From the NCBI RefSeq assembly GCF_024137865.1, contig NZ_CP099960.1:1736001-1800000 (forward strand): a stretch of 64,000 nucleotides of DNA, in the 5' to 3' direction. Below are positions 53,608 through 61,606 of this stretch, one piece after another (position 1 is the first letter of the stretch; the number at the start of each line of letters is the position of its first letter). Below the pieces are notes generated by a model. The model saw nothing but the letters and a program-made list of their open reading frames with translations. It was not told the DNA's origin and did not search any database. The position numbers and the translations under genes are program-made. This stretch comes from Moraxella sp. FZFQ2102 (lineage in GTDB: Bacteria > Pseudomonadota > Gammaproteobacteria > Pseudomonadales > Moraxellaceae).

Positions 53608-54318
53608 TTAGTCAAAAATCGGCTTTCCTGCATGGATTTTTTCAATGATTTCAAGCTCTGTTGCAACAAAAGGCGTGGTAAATCGCTCAATCTTATCAAT
53701 GGCATGAATCGCATCCAAGCCTTCACTAATAAAGTCATACAGCGGTTGATAACCATTGGCATAGGCGGTGGATTTGGCAAGTTTAAAGGCGTTTCTGAGC
53801 AGGAATGAATCAAATTCTTGATACGACACTTGGCAAACTTGCTCAATCTCACGAATCTGAGCGATGCGTGCGTCTTTGGCATTCGCCGCTTGATACAGCG
53901 CGCTCATGGTCGCATCATTGATGGGCTTGTCGCGAAAGTCTGCTAGATAACGCTGCGCCAATTGTAAATCAAGCTCAATGGCGGTGATGGTCGCCGATAC
54001 GCCAAGCAGACCTGCGGTGAGTGTCTTAGTGGGGACGAGTTTTTCAAGCTTGCCTGAGCCATTAAGCGCGTTTTGTCCTGCGGTGAGTAGCTGTGCGGCA
54101 AGCACTTCGAAAGTCGCCGCACTGTAGATGCGATCGATCAGATAGGTGGCAAGTGGTGCGGTTTTCTTGTGAGTAAATAGCTCAGCGTTGGCGAGATGAA
54201 TGCGCGCGCGTTGCCATGCTTGAATCTGTGCTAGGGCGTCGGCAAGTGCTGCATCGGTGTGGTGTGGCAAGGTGTGATAGCGCATGAGTGCGGCGACCAT
54301 ATCGGCGATTAATGACAT
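53608..54318 (-). CDS. hypothetical helical protein (possible FFLEELY-motif family)
   Basis: A 236-residue, largely alpha-helical soluble protein. AWQRARIHLANAELFTHKK near residues 34-52 and the following LATYLIDRIYSAATFEVLAA near 56-75 resemble the region where Acinetobacter homologues have a FFLEELY-type motif, but the motif itself is not conserved here, so the family call is tentative. The C-terminal half has LLRNAFKLAKSTAYANGYQ near 177-195. Function unknown. ATG 54318 is chosen; open frame starts farther up at 54375. Divergent from pit, whose Pho box is within 160 bases. Confidence 0.65.
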   Translation of the reverse strand: MSLIADMVAALMRYHTLPHHTDAALADALAQIQAWQRARIHLANAELFTHKKTAPLATYLIDRIYSAATFEVLAAQLLTAGQNALNGSGKLEKLVPTKTLTAGLLGVSATITAIELDLQLAQRYLADFRDKPINDATMSALYQAANAKDARIAQIREIEQVCQVSYQEFDSFLLRNAFKLAKSTAYANGYQPLYDFISEGLDAIHAIDKIERFTTPFVATELEIIEKIHAGKPIFD

Positions 54319-54464
54319 CGGTACTCTCGATAAAATAGGAGCGGTTATCATAGCAAGTTGGGATAAAATAGGCAATGCATGGTGCGGTTACATTCTGATG
54401 ACACAGCGTAACTGCCGAGATATTTTCCAAAACATCTTCTTACAATTTGGCAAATATGATAAAA

Positions 54465-54498
54465 TTGTCATCATATTGTCATAATAGGATTCTATAAT
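54465..54498 (+). promoter_or_regulatory. Pho box and -10 of the pit promoter
   Basis: TTGTCAT at 54465-54471 and 54476-54482 are direct repeats 11 bases apart, matching the PhoB box consensus (CTGTCAT, 4 AT-rich bases, CTGTCAT) with T for the first C in each. A perfect TATAAT at 54493-54498 lies 10 bases downstream, the spacing expected when PhoB replaces the -35. A third TTGTCAT is at 54518-54524 and an inverted ATGACAA at 54499-54505. Confidence 0.7.
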
Positions 54499-54543
54499 AT
54501 GACAAGATTGGGGTGTGTTGTCATATTGCGCCTATAACTTTTC

Positions 54544-54583
54544 AGCCACTGCTAGGATGCACAGCGCACCCAAGTGGCTTTCT
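54544..54583 (+). repeat. dispersed repeat half copy in pit leader, hairpin-forming
   Basis: AGCCACT (54544-54550) and AGTGGCT (54573-54579) pair around TAGGATGCACAGCGCACCC, which matches the islet repeat family. It is followed by TTCTTT, so it looks like a weak terminator inside the 5' leader. Confidence 0.5.
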
Positions 54584-54606
54584 TTATGAATAATTTGGCT
54601 TAATTT

Positions 54607-56196
54607 ATGGTAAATTCAGCAAAACAAACAACACCAATGGCAGGTAATTTGCTATTTGGTCTGATGATGGCAGCGGTCAGTATTTATTTTATTTGGTGGG
54701 GTCTTGACTACACCATGCATCAGCAGGTCGCGCTATTTATGGTGGCGAGCTTTTTTGGTATCTTTATGGCGTTCAACATCGGTGGTAACGATGTCGCCAA
54801 CTCATTTGGTACTTCGGTTGGTGCAGGTACTTTGACCGTCACTCAAGCGTTGGCAGTTGCGGCGATTTTTGAAGTATCGGGCGCGGTCTTGGCAGGTGCA
54901 GCGGTGACTGATACCATCCGTAGCGGTATCGTAGATATCAATAAGCTGGGTGTATCGCCTGATCAGTTCATCTATTTGATGCTATCAGCATTGATCGCGG
55001 CGGCGTTTTGGCTGCTATTTGCCACCAAAAAAGGCTTGCCAGTCTCAACCACGCACGCCATCATCGGCGGTATTGTCGGTAGCTCGATCGTACTTGGTAT
55101 CAATATGGGTGGCAGCGAGCTTGCGTTTTCTACTGTAAAATGGTCAAAAATCGGTGAAATCGCCATTTCGTGGGTTGCCTCACCGCTATTGGGTGGTTTG
55201 TTGTCATATTTTCTATACAGTATTATTAAGAAAAATATCTTGGCATACAACGAAGTGGCGGAAGCACGCGTCCGTGTGATTAAGACCAATAAAAAGACAC
55301 TCAAGCGTGAGCAAAAAGAATACTTCGACAACCTAAGCGAAGAAGATAAGCTGCCATACACCAATGCGCTACTGCGCGACCAAGAAGTCTATAAAGATAG
55401 CGACTGCACGCGCGAAGATCTAGAGACGGATTATTATCGTTCGCTATTTGATCTTGAGCGTGAACGCGACAGCATTGACACTCTAAAAGCGCTGAAAACT
55501 TGGGTGCCGTTGATCGCGGCATTGGGCGCGGTGATCATGACGGCGATGGTTGTGTTCAAGGGTCTGTCAAACACGGGCTTAAACCTAAGTATGCTACAAG
55601 CATCATTGGTGATGGGTATGCTGGGTGCGATCGTATGGTTGGCGGCATTCATCTACACCAAGACCATTCGTGGTAAGCACAAAGAAGACCTTGGTAAGGC
55701 GACATTCATTCTGTTCAGTTGGATGCAAGTATTTACCGCGTGTGCGTTCGCGTTCAGTCATGGTTCGAACGACATTGCTAACGCTGTCGGTCCGTTCGTG
55801 GCTATCCTTGATGTGATCAAAAATAACGCCATCGAAGCCAAAGCGATGGTACCAGGTCCTGTGATGGTGACTTTCGGTATTGCGCTGATCGTCGGCTTGT
55901 GGTTCATCGGTAAAGAAGTTATCCAAACTGTCGGTACAAACCTAACCGAAATGCATCCAGCTTCAGGCTTTGCGGCGGAACTTGCAGCAGCGGCAGTTGT
56001 TATGGGTGCATCAAGCCTAGGTATCCCAGTATCAAGTACGCACATCCTAGTCGGTGCGGTATTGGGTATTGGTCTTGTGAATAAGAATACCAACTGGAAA
56101 CTGATGCGTCCGATTGGTCTGGCTTGGGTGATCACGCTGCCTGCATCAGCTCTGATCAGTGCGATCGCGTTCGTTGTACTTAATGCAGTGCTGTAA
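54607..56196 (+). CDS. pit: PiT-family inorganic phosphate transporter
   Basis: Low-affinity phosphate (or metal-phosphate) symporter in the inner membrane. A 529-residue protein with about 10-12 helices in two halves: signature FNIGGNDVANSFGTSVGAGT near residues 56-75 and its repeat AFSHGSNDIANAVGPFVAIL near 381-400; further halves with VSTTHAIIGGIVGSS and VSSTHILVGAVLGIG. A large charged cytosolic loop of ~90 residues (KTNKKTLKREQKEYFDNLSE to DLERERDS) separates them. The preceding Pho box suggests phosphate-starvation control. Confidence 0.95.
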   Translation: MVNSAKQTTPMAGNLLFGLMMAAVSIYFIWWGLDYTMHQQVALFMVASFFGIFMAFNIGGNDVANSFGTSVGAGTLTVTQALAVAAIFEVSGAVLAGAAVTDTIRSGIVDINKLGVSPDQFIYLMLSALIAAAFWLLFATKKGLPVSTTHAIIGGIVGSSIVLGINMGGSELAFSTVKWSKIGEIAISWVASPLLGGLLSYFLYSIIKKNILAYNEVAEARVRVIKTNKKTLKREQKEYFDNLSEEDKLPYTNALLRDQEVYKDSDCTREDLETDYYRSLFDLERERDSIDTLKALKTWVPLIAALGAVIMTAMVVFKGLSNTGLNLSMLQASLVMGMLGAIVWLAAFIYTKTIRGKHKEDLGKATFILFSWMQVFTACAFAFSHGSNDIANAVGPFVAILDVIKNNAIEAKAMVPGPVMVTFGIALIVGLWFIGKEVIQTVGTNLTEMHPASGFAAELAAAAVVMGASSLGIPVSSTHILVGAVLGIGLVNKNTNWKLMRPIGLAWVITLPASALISAIAFVVLNAVL

Positions 56197-56216
56197 TTCG
56201 ATTGATATTGATTAAT

Positions 56217-56253
56217 AAAATCCCTTGAATGCTAAGTTCAAGGGATTTTTTTT
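56217..56253 (+). terminator. pit terminator
   Basis: AAAATCCCTTGAA and TTCAAGGGATTTTTTTT around a 7-base loop. Confidence 0.9.
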
Positions 56254-56310
56254 ATTGGAAATAGTATTTAAAAAAAGTGGTTTAATAATCAACAACTTAT
56301 CACCCAAATC

Positions 56311-56712
56311 CTACCACTGATGTTTAAATTTATTCAGTTCTCGGCGTTGTTTTTTATCAGGCTTGGTGTCGGGGCGTGCAAGGTTCATCAGCTTTCGTTG
56401 TTCGGCGAAAAACTCGCGCTGCACTTGGCTTTCTTCGGTTTCGCGGTACAAGGTCGCTGCCATCGTCGCATTACCACGATTGTCTGATAGAGCGGTGATG
56501 ATGATGGTTTTTTCTTCTAGGCGCGTGGCATGACCTTGGCGGACGGTGAGTGTATCGCCGACTTGCAGCTCTTTACTGACCTTGATTTTGGCACCGTTCA
56601 TGTGTACTTTGCCAGACTCAATGGCTTCTTTGGCTAGGCTGCGAGTACGGAAAAACCGTGCCGCCCATAGCCATTTATCGGCGCGTACTTTGGTGAGTTC
56701 AGATGGGTTCAT
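56311..56712 (-). CDS. hslR: ribosome-associated heat shock protein Hsp15 (S4 domain)
   Basis: A 133-residue S4 RNA-binding protein. VRADKWLWAARFFRTRSLAK near residues 8-27 is the S4 signature, with KVHMNGAKIKVSKELQVGDT following. The C-terminal tail is basic (PDTKPDKKQRRELNKFKHQW). Hsp15 recognises free 50S subunits with blocked nascent chains and recycles them. Length is close to E. coli HslR (133). No heat-shock promoter was obvious. Convergent with pit. Confidence 0.9.
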   Translation of the reverse strand: MNPSELTKVRADKWLWAARFFRTRSLAKEAIESGKVHMNGAKIKVSKELQVGDTLTVRQGHATRLEEKTIIITALSDNRGNATMAATLYRETEESQVQREFFAEQRKLMNLARPDTKPDKKQRRELNKFKHQW

Positions 56713-56778
56713 TGTTTGCCTTTTTTGCGGTTTGTACTGTCATCAACTATCGTCAAAAACTCGCTGGAGTGTGGATGT

Positions 56779-57318
56779 TTATTCCTTGGCTATGGACTGA
56801 TTGTCGTTTGCCTGTTTGATTTTATCTTGTAGGCGATTGATATAATCGGTGGTAGCTTGGTTTTTTATCCGAAAGATTTGTGATTCTTGGTTATAATTGC
56901 ACGCATCTTCCCAAGTTACAAAAAAGATTTTATCACCAAATTTATTGGGCTGTTTAAAATAAAATTCAACGATATAATTTTTGTTATCTATTAAATATCG
57001 GAATTTGTATTCAACTTTTTTGATATCACAAAAGCGAATTTCTTCATAGTCATTATCAATAATGATGATAAAGCCATCAGGCGTTTCCCAAACTTCATCA
57101 GCATGATGATTGTTCATTTTAAAATGCCAATGTAAATTACCAATGATGGCAATGATAACAACAATAACAAAGCCAATATCGCCATTATACCAACCAATCA
57201 CCAAGAAAATACAAAAAATAATTGGCATCAGATAGATGGATAAGGATTTTGATAACGCAGTGGAGTCAACGGCGATATTTTTGGCACCACGCTGTCTTAA
57301 CAGTTGGCGGTCTAGCAT
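56779..57318 (-). CDS. hypothetical membrane-anchored protein, AT-rich
   Basis: A 179-residue protein with two close helices (SIYLMPIIFCIFLVIGWYN near residues 27-45 and DIGFVIVVIIAIIGNLHWHF near 47-66) and a soluble C-terminal part of beta strands (DEVWETPDGFIIIIDNDYEE near 74-93, KYIVEF-type strands) and a helical tail. Low G+C compared with hslR and ilvA on either side. Family not recognised; the layout (two TM plus PH-like beta domain) is like bacterial PH-domain or stress proteins. Single minus-strand gene, start at 57318 without strong ribosome site. Confidence 0.6.
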   Translation of the reverse strand: MLDRQLLRQRGAKNIAVDSTALSKSLSIYLMPIIFCIFLVIGWYNGDIGFVIVVIIAIIGNLHWHFKMNNHHADEVWETPDGFIIIIDNDYEEIRFCDIKKVEYKFRYLIDNKNYIVEFYFKQPNKFGDKIFFVTWEDACNYNQESQIFRIKNQATTDYINRLQDKIKQANDNQSIAKE

Positions 57319-57360
57319 AAGTGTTTGACCGCCAATTTATCTGTGATGATAGTCATCATG

Positions 57361-58902
57361 TCACTTCAAAAACAGCTGATAACCCACATTATCGGTCAGG
57401 CTTTCGCATTCATAGCCGATTTCGGTGAGTGCATCTAGGATTTGGCGGCTGCTGCCTTTGGATGCTTGCAGTCCCACCAAAATTCGACCTTCCGCTGCAC
57501 CGTGATTGCGGTAGTGGAATAGGGTGATGTTAAAATCTTGACCGAGTTTTTCAAGGAAGTTCAGCAGTGCACCAGGGCGCTCTGGGAAAATCACGCGGAA
57601 CAGCTGCTCATCATCTAGGCGCGCGTGTCCACCGATCAGATAGCGGATGTGCGTCTTGGCGGCTTCATCATCGGTCAAGTCGCGTGCGGTATAGCCGCCA
57701 TTGCTCAACAGCTGCATGATGGTGGCACGCTCTTTTTGACCTTCTTTTAGACCGATACCAACAAAGACATGGGCGATATCTGGATTGGTGGCATCGACGC
57801 GGTAGTTAAATTCGGTGATGTTGCGCCCTTGTAGTACGCGGCAGAAGTCCAAAAATGCACCTGTTTGTTCAGGCAGTCGCACCGCAAAAATCGCTTCTTT
57901 TTGCTCACCGATCTCGGTACGCTCAGCAATGTAGCGCAAGCGGTCAAAGTTCATGTTCGCGCCTGATAAGATGGCGACGCAGTTTTTACCCGTGATGCCG
58001 TGAGCTGCGATGAATTTTTTCATGCCAGCGACTGACAGCGCGCCTGCGGTTTCGACGATGGAGCGATTTTCTTCAAAGATATCTTTGATCGCCGCGCAGA
58101 TTTCATCGTTGCTACAGGTGATGACTTCAGGCTCGATCACTGTGCCTGAATTGTCCGATTTCATCAGCTTAGCGACTTCAAATGGCTTTTCGCCGATTTG
58201 TGCGACCGCCACACCGTCGGCAAATAGCGAGACTTGCGGCAGACGGATGCGTTCGTTATTTTCTAGGGCGACTTTTAGGCAGGCTGCGCCTTCAGGCTCG
58301 ACCGCCACCACTTTGATGTGCGGTGCAACTTCACCCAAAAAAGCTGCAATGCCAGCGACCAAGCCACCACCACCACACGCAGCAAATACATAATCAATCT
58401 CGCGCCACTGTTGAGTCAGCTCAAGTCCGATCGTGCCTTGACCTGCGATGACCAGTTCATCATCATAAGGGGCGATGTAGGTCATGCCATCTTGTTCGCT
58501 TTTGGCGATGGCGAAGCGATTGGCTTCATCGAAGCTGTCGCCGTGCAGATGTACCGTGCCGCCTAGCGATTTCACCGCTTGTACTTTGATGTCGGGCGTG
58601 GTAGTCGGCATGACGATTAGGTTATTGATACCTAAGCGCGCGGCAGAGTAGGCGACGCCCTGTGCGTGGTTGCCTGCTGATGCGCAGATGACACCGCGTG
58701 ATTTTTCATCATCGGTCAATTGGCTGATTTTATTATAAGCACCGCGCAGCTTAAAGCTAAAGACAGGCTGCAGATCTTCGCGCTTGATGCGGATGTTGTT
58801 ATTAAAGCGGTTTGATAATTTCACCGCAGGCTCAAGCGGTGTGCGCACGGCAACATCATAGACGGTGGCTTGTAATATGGCACGAACATAAGGGGTGAGC
58901 AT
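57361..58902 (-). CDS. ilvA: threonine ammonia-lyase, biosynthetic
   Basis: PLP enzyme deaminating threonine to 2-oxobutyrate, first step to isoleucine. N-terminal catalytic domain: VFSFKLRGAYNKI near residues 47-59 with the PLP lysine, SAGNHAQGVAYSA near 75-87, and the glycine loop AACGGGGLVAGIA near 173-185. The C-terminal third has two ACT-like regulatory repeats (AIFAVRLPEQTGAFLDFCRV and LFRVIFPERPGALLNFLEKL), so isoleucine inhibition is expected. 513 residues is the biosynthetic form. Transcribed toward hslR. Confidence 0.95.
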   Translation of the reverse strand: MLTPYVRAILQATVYDVAVRTPLEPAVKLSNRFNNNIRIKREDLQPVFSFKLRGAYNKISQLTDDEKSRGVICASAGNHAQGVAYSAARLGINNLIVMPTTTPDIKVQAVKSLGGTVHLHGDSFDEANRFAIAKSEQDGMTYIAPYDDELVIAGQGTIGLELTQQWREIDYVFAACGGGGLVAGIAAFLGEVAPHIKVVAVEPEGAACLKVALENNERIRLPQVSLFADGVAVAQIGEKPFEVAKLMKSDNSGTVIEPEVITCSNDEICAAIKDIFEENRSIVETAGALSVAGMKKFIAAHGITGKNCVAILSGANMNFDRLRYIAERTEIGEQKEAIFAVRLPEQTGAFLDFCRVLQGRNITEFNYRVDATNPDIAHVFVGIGLKEGQKERATIMQLLSNGGYTARDLTDDEAAKTHIRYLIGGHARLDDEQLFRVIFPERPGALLNFLEKLGQDFNITLFHYRNHGAAEGRILVGLQASKGSSRQILDALTEIGYECESLTDNVGYQLFLK

Positions 58903-58916
58903 GGAAAAATCCTTGA

Positions 58917-59297
58917 TTAATTCTGTTGTTCTTTTTGATATTTTTTCATCAAGCCTTGATCAAGGCTTAATAGTTCAAGTTGGTAATTTAAAGCGGTGGC
59001 AAGCACAATCGCGTCAGGCAGTTTGATTTTATGGCGTTTGCGCAGTGCAATCACGGTATTTTCGGTTTGTTGATTGATAGGCAGGGCACTCATGTGGTCT
59101 AGTAGACGCTTAAGGTTTTGGCCGTCATGTTCTGATAAATTGCCAAAACCTAAGACTTCCATGCGATTGATGGGACTGATAGCGCAAGCGGACAACTCAA
59201 TGCGCTGCTGTCTGATGGTATTAAGCACACCAGCATGATTATTATAAAGCTCGATGATAAAGCAAGTGTCAAGCAGGTATTTAATCCCATTCATCAC
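58917..59297 (-). CDS. PIN-domain toxin (VapC-like)
   Basis: A 126-residue PIN-domain ribonuclease, toxin half of a type II TA pair. Acidic metal residues visible: YLLDTCFIIELY near residues 7-18 (first Asp), INRMEVLGFG near 43-52 (Glu), KLPDAIVLATAL near 93-104 (Asp) and LLSLDQGL near 109-116 (last Asp). VapC members cut tRNA or rRNA; target unknown here. ATG at 59297 overlaps the antitoxin's 3' end by 17 bases, the usual antitoxin-first order. Ends 14 bases before ilvA start. Confidence 0.85.
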   Translation of the reverse strand: MMNGIKYLLDTCFIIELYNNHAGVLNTIRQQRIELSACAISPINRMEVLGFGNLSEHDGQNLKRLLDHMSALPINQQTENTVIALRKRHKIKLPDAIVLATALNYQLELLSLDQGLMKKYQKEQQN

Positions 59298-59517
59298 GCA
59301 ATGCCTTTTGAATTGCTACGCCATCGCCAAGATGCGTGCGATTGGGCAGTGTATTGATAAAATCGGTCAATAGCATCTCATCTTTCGGCTCGGCAAAAGA
59401 CTGCAGGGCTTTTTCATAAGCACTGATGGTGATGAAATCATGCACGCTTTGCCCGTTTTTTTGGGCAACTTGTTCGATGATTTGCATGGTCTGTGGGGGT
59501 AGGTCTAATACAATCAT
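59281..59517 (-). CDS. antitoxin of VapBC-like pair (ribbon-helix-helix type)
   Basis: A 78-residue protein: IVLDLPPQTMQIIEQVAQKN near residues 2-21 and SVHDFITISAYEKALQSF near 23-40 give the beta-helix-helix of MetJ/Arc-like DNA-binding antitoxins (DUF1778-like); the C-terminal segment FINTLPNRTHLG would wrap the toxin. ATG 59517 chosen; an upstream in-frame ATG at 59568 would add 17 residues but these are encoded by an inverted repeat. Likely autoregulatory through the palindrome at 59535-59570. Confidence 0.75.
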   Translation of the reverse strand: MIVLDLPPQTMQIIEQVAQKNGQSVHDFITISAYEKALQSFAEPKDEMLLTDFINTLPNRTHLGDGVAIQKALRDEWD

Positions 59518-59534
59518 GATTTGATACCAAACAA

Positions 59535-59570
59535 AATTGGGTATGACAAACGAATTTATCATACCCAATT
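59535..59570. promoter_or_regulatory. perfect 12-base palindrome upstream of the TA genes
   Basis: AATTGGGTATGA (59535-59546) and TCATACCCAATT (59559-59570) are exact inverted copies 12 bases apart. In the minus direction the second copy is followed by TTGTTTGG. It may be the TA operator, or a terminator for yebC just upstream. Confidence 0.55.
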
Positions 59571-59592
59571 ATCCAATCAATGAGCAGATAAA

Positions 59593-60342
59593 TCAAGCAT
59601 CCAACTGCGCCATCACATCATCGCTGAAATTGACATTGGTATAAACTTCTTGGACATCGTCCAGATCTTCTAGCATATCGATCATTTTTAGCACTTTTTG
59701 CGCATCGTCGATGTTGTCAATGTCAGCCGTGGTTGATGGTGACATGGTCACTTCCATGTTGTCAGGCTTAAGCTCGGCAGACAGTAGAGCATCGACGACC
59801 GCGCCGAATGCTGCTGGACTTGTGATGACAAGTAGGCTCTCGCCGTCATTTTCGATGTCGTCAGCGCCTGCATCTAGGGCGACTTCCATCACGCTGTCTT
59901 CGAGCGATAGGTCGTTGAACATGATTTCACCGCGCTTGGTGAACAGATAAGCAACTGAGCCTGATGTGCCCAGATTGCCGCCATGCTTACTGAATGCGTG
60001 GCGCACTTCACCGACGGTACGATTGACATTGTCAGTCATGGTCTCAACGATGACCGCCACGCCGCCCACGCCATAGCCTTCATAGGTGATTTCTTGGACA
60101 TTGTCGCCTTCACCACCGCCTTGACCGCGTTCGATGGCTCGCTTGATGACATCTTTGGTCATGTTCGCTGCGTTGGCTTTTTCTAGTACGGCGCGCAGGC
60201 GTGGGTTGTTGGCTGGATCAGGATCGCCGCCTTTTGATGCTGAGACGATTTCACGGATGATTTTGGTGAAAATTTTGCCTTTTGCGGCATCTTGTTTGGC
60301 TTTACGATGTTTGATGTTCGCCCATTTACTATGACCTGCCAT
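59593..60342 (-). CDS. yebC: YebC/PmpR family regulatory protein
   Basis: A 249-residue three-domain protein. [20 protein letters not shown] at the N-terminus, [20 protein letters not shown] near 23-42, [20 protein letters not shown] near 45-64, and [20 protein letters not shown] near 72-91 are the family signature. YebC proteins are probable transcription or translation modulators, some reported to help with proline stretches. Highly conserved and typically next to ruvC; here it stands upstream of the TA pair. Confidence 0.93.
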   Translation of the reverse strand: MAGHSKWANIKHRKAKQDAAKGKIFTKIIREIVSASKGGDPDPANNPRLRAVLEKANAANMTKDVIKRAIERGQGGGEGDNVQEITYEGYGVGGVAVIVETMTDNVNRTVGEVRHAFSKHGGNLGTSGSVAYLFTKRGEIMFNDLSLEDSVMEVALDAGADDIENDGESLLVITSPAAFGAVVDALLSAELKPDNMEVTMSPSTTADIDNIDDAQKVLKMIDMLEDLDDVQEVYTNVNFSDDVMAQLDA

Positions 60343-60440
60343 AATGCACCTTTTTAACTAAAAATTTCCAAATCTAGGAAAGAAAATTAACAAAAATAAC
60401 TTGATATTATACGCAAGTTCGGCTGATTTTTCTACTGGTT

Positions 60441-61586
60441 TTATGGGTCTTTGTTGGTATTTGTAGTATCAACTTTTGCGATCACAGACATTCCTGGGCG
60501 TAAGCGATGCAGTGCGTCTTGGTTGGGATTGATGCGAATGCGTACTGAGATGCGCTGCACGACTTTGGTAAAATTGCCTGTGGCATTGTCGGTCTTGATG
60601 ACACTAAACTCAGAACCTGTTGCAGGCGAGATGCTGTCCACCACGCCTGTAAAAGTTGCGCCGCCCAAAGCATCGACGCTGAAAGTTGCAGGCTGACCGA
60701 TGGCAATGTCTTTCATTTGTGTTTCTTTAAAGTTGGCAATCACCCAAGTGTCACTGGGCACGATATAAAGCAGCTGCGTACCTGTGCTGACATATTGTCC
60801 ATTATGTACATTCACCTGTCCAAGCTGTCCTGAGATCGGTGCGGTAATGATGCTGTATTGCTCAAAAGTCTTGGCTTGCTTAGCGGCGGCGGCTGCGCTA
60901 TCGACTTGTGCTTGTAAGCCTGTGCGCGCCACTTCAGCGGTCTTGAGTGCTTGCTCGGCTGCTTCGATGCCTGCTTGCGCTTGGCTGATGGCAGCTTGCG
61001 TATTATTGACATTGGCGCGTGCATTATCGATCTCAGCTTGCGAGACTGCACCAATGCTGACAAGGCTTTGGAGTCGATCAAGCTGTGATGTCGCCAAAGA
61101 ATGCTGCGTCTGTGCTTGGGTCAGCTGGGCTTGAGCGACTTTGATATCGGCTTTACGCTGTGCGATCAGTTGGGTTTGGTTGTCCAAATTGGTCTTGGCA
61201 GCGGTGATGTTTGACTGAGCTTGGATAACTTGCTGCTCATAATTAGCAGTATTAATGCGCATCAAGGTCTGACCTTGGGTTACGGTATCAAAATCCTTAA
61301 CCAAAACTTCATCAACATAGCCACTGATCTGTGATGATAGCACTGTAGAATTGCCGCGGATATAGGCATTATCCGTTTGTTCACTGCGGCTAACAAAAGG
61401 TGGAATTTGCCATACCCACAAGATCACCGCGACACCAATGGCGAATACGAGCAGCATGATGGCAATGGTGGATTTTTTTGCAGGGATCAGCTTGGGTGTC
61501 TCAGCGGTAGGCTTTGGGACATTGTTTGATGCTTGGGTGTTGTCGGTTTGGCTATCTGCCTGCGGTGTTTGTGATTGTTGATCCAT
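60441..61586 (-). CDS. emrA: EmrA-type periplasmic adaptor (HlyD family)
   Basis: Membrane-fusion protein linking an MFS pump to an outer-membrane channel. A 381-residue protein: hydrophilic N-terminal tail (DSQTDNTQAS), one membrane helix (STIAIMLLVFAIGVAVILWV near residues 39-58), TDNAYIRGNSTVLSSQISGY near 76-95 (lipoyl/HlyD start), a long coiled-coil hairpin (~115-225, rich in Gln/Ala/Asp), then YSIITAPISGQLGQVNVHNG near 244-263 (second lipoyl half) and beta barrel. No TolC homologue lies in the window. 20 bases downstream of the pump gene. Confidence 0.92.
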   Translation of the reverse strand: MDQQSQTPQADSQTDNTQASNNVPKPTAETPKLIPAKKSTIAIMLLVFAIGVAVILWVWQIPPFVSRSEQTDNAYIRGNSTVLSSQISGYVDEVLVKDFDTVTQGQTLMRINTANYEQQVIQAQSNITAAKTNLDNQTQLIAQRKADIKVAQAQLTQAQTQHSLATSQLDRLQSLVSIGAVSQAEIDNARANVNNTQAAISQAQAGIEAAEQALKTAEVARTGLQAQVDSAAAAAKQAKTFEQYSIITAPISGQLGQVNVHNGQYVSTGTQLLYIVPSDTWVIANFKETQMKDIAIGQPATFSVDALGGATFTGVVDSISPATGSEFSVIKTDNATGNFTKVVQRISVRIRINPNQDALHRLRPGMSVIAKVDTTNTNKDP

Positions 61587-61606
61587 AAGAGTATCCTAGT
61601 ATTTTT

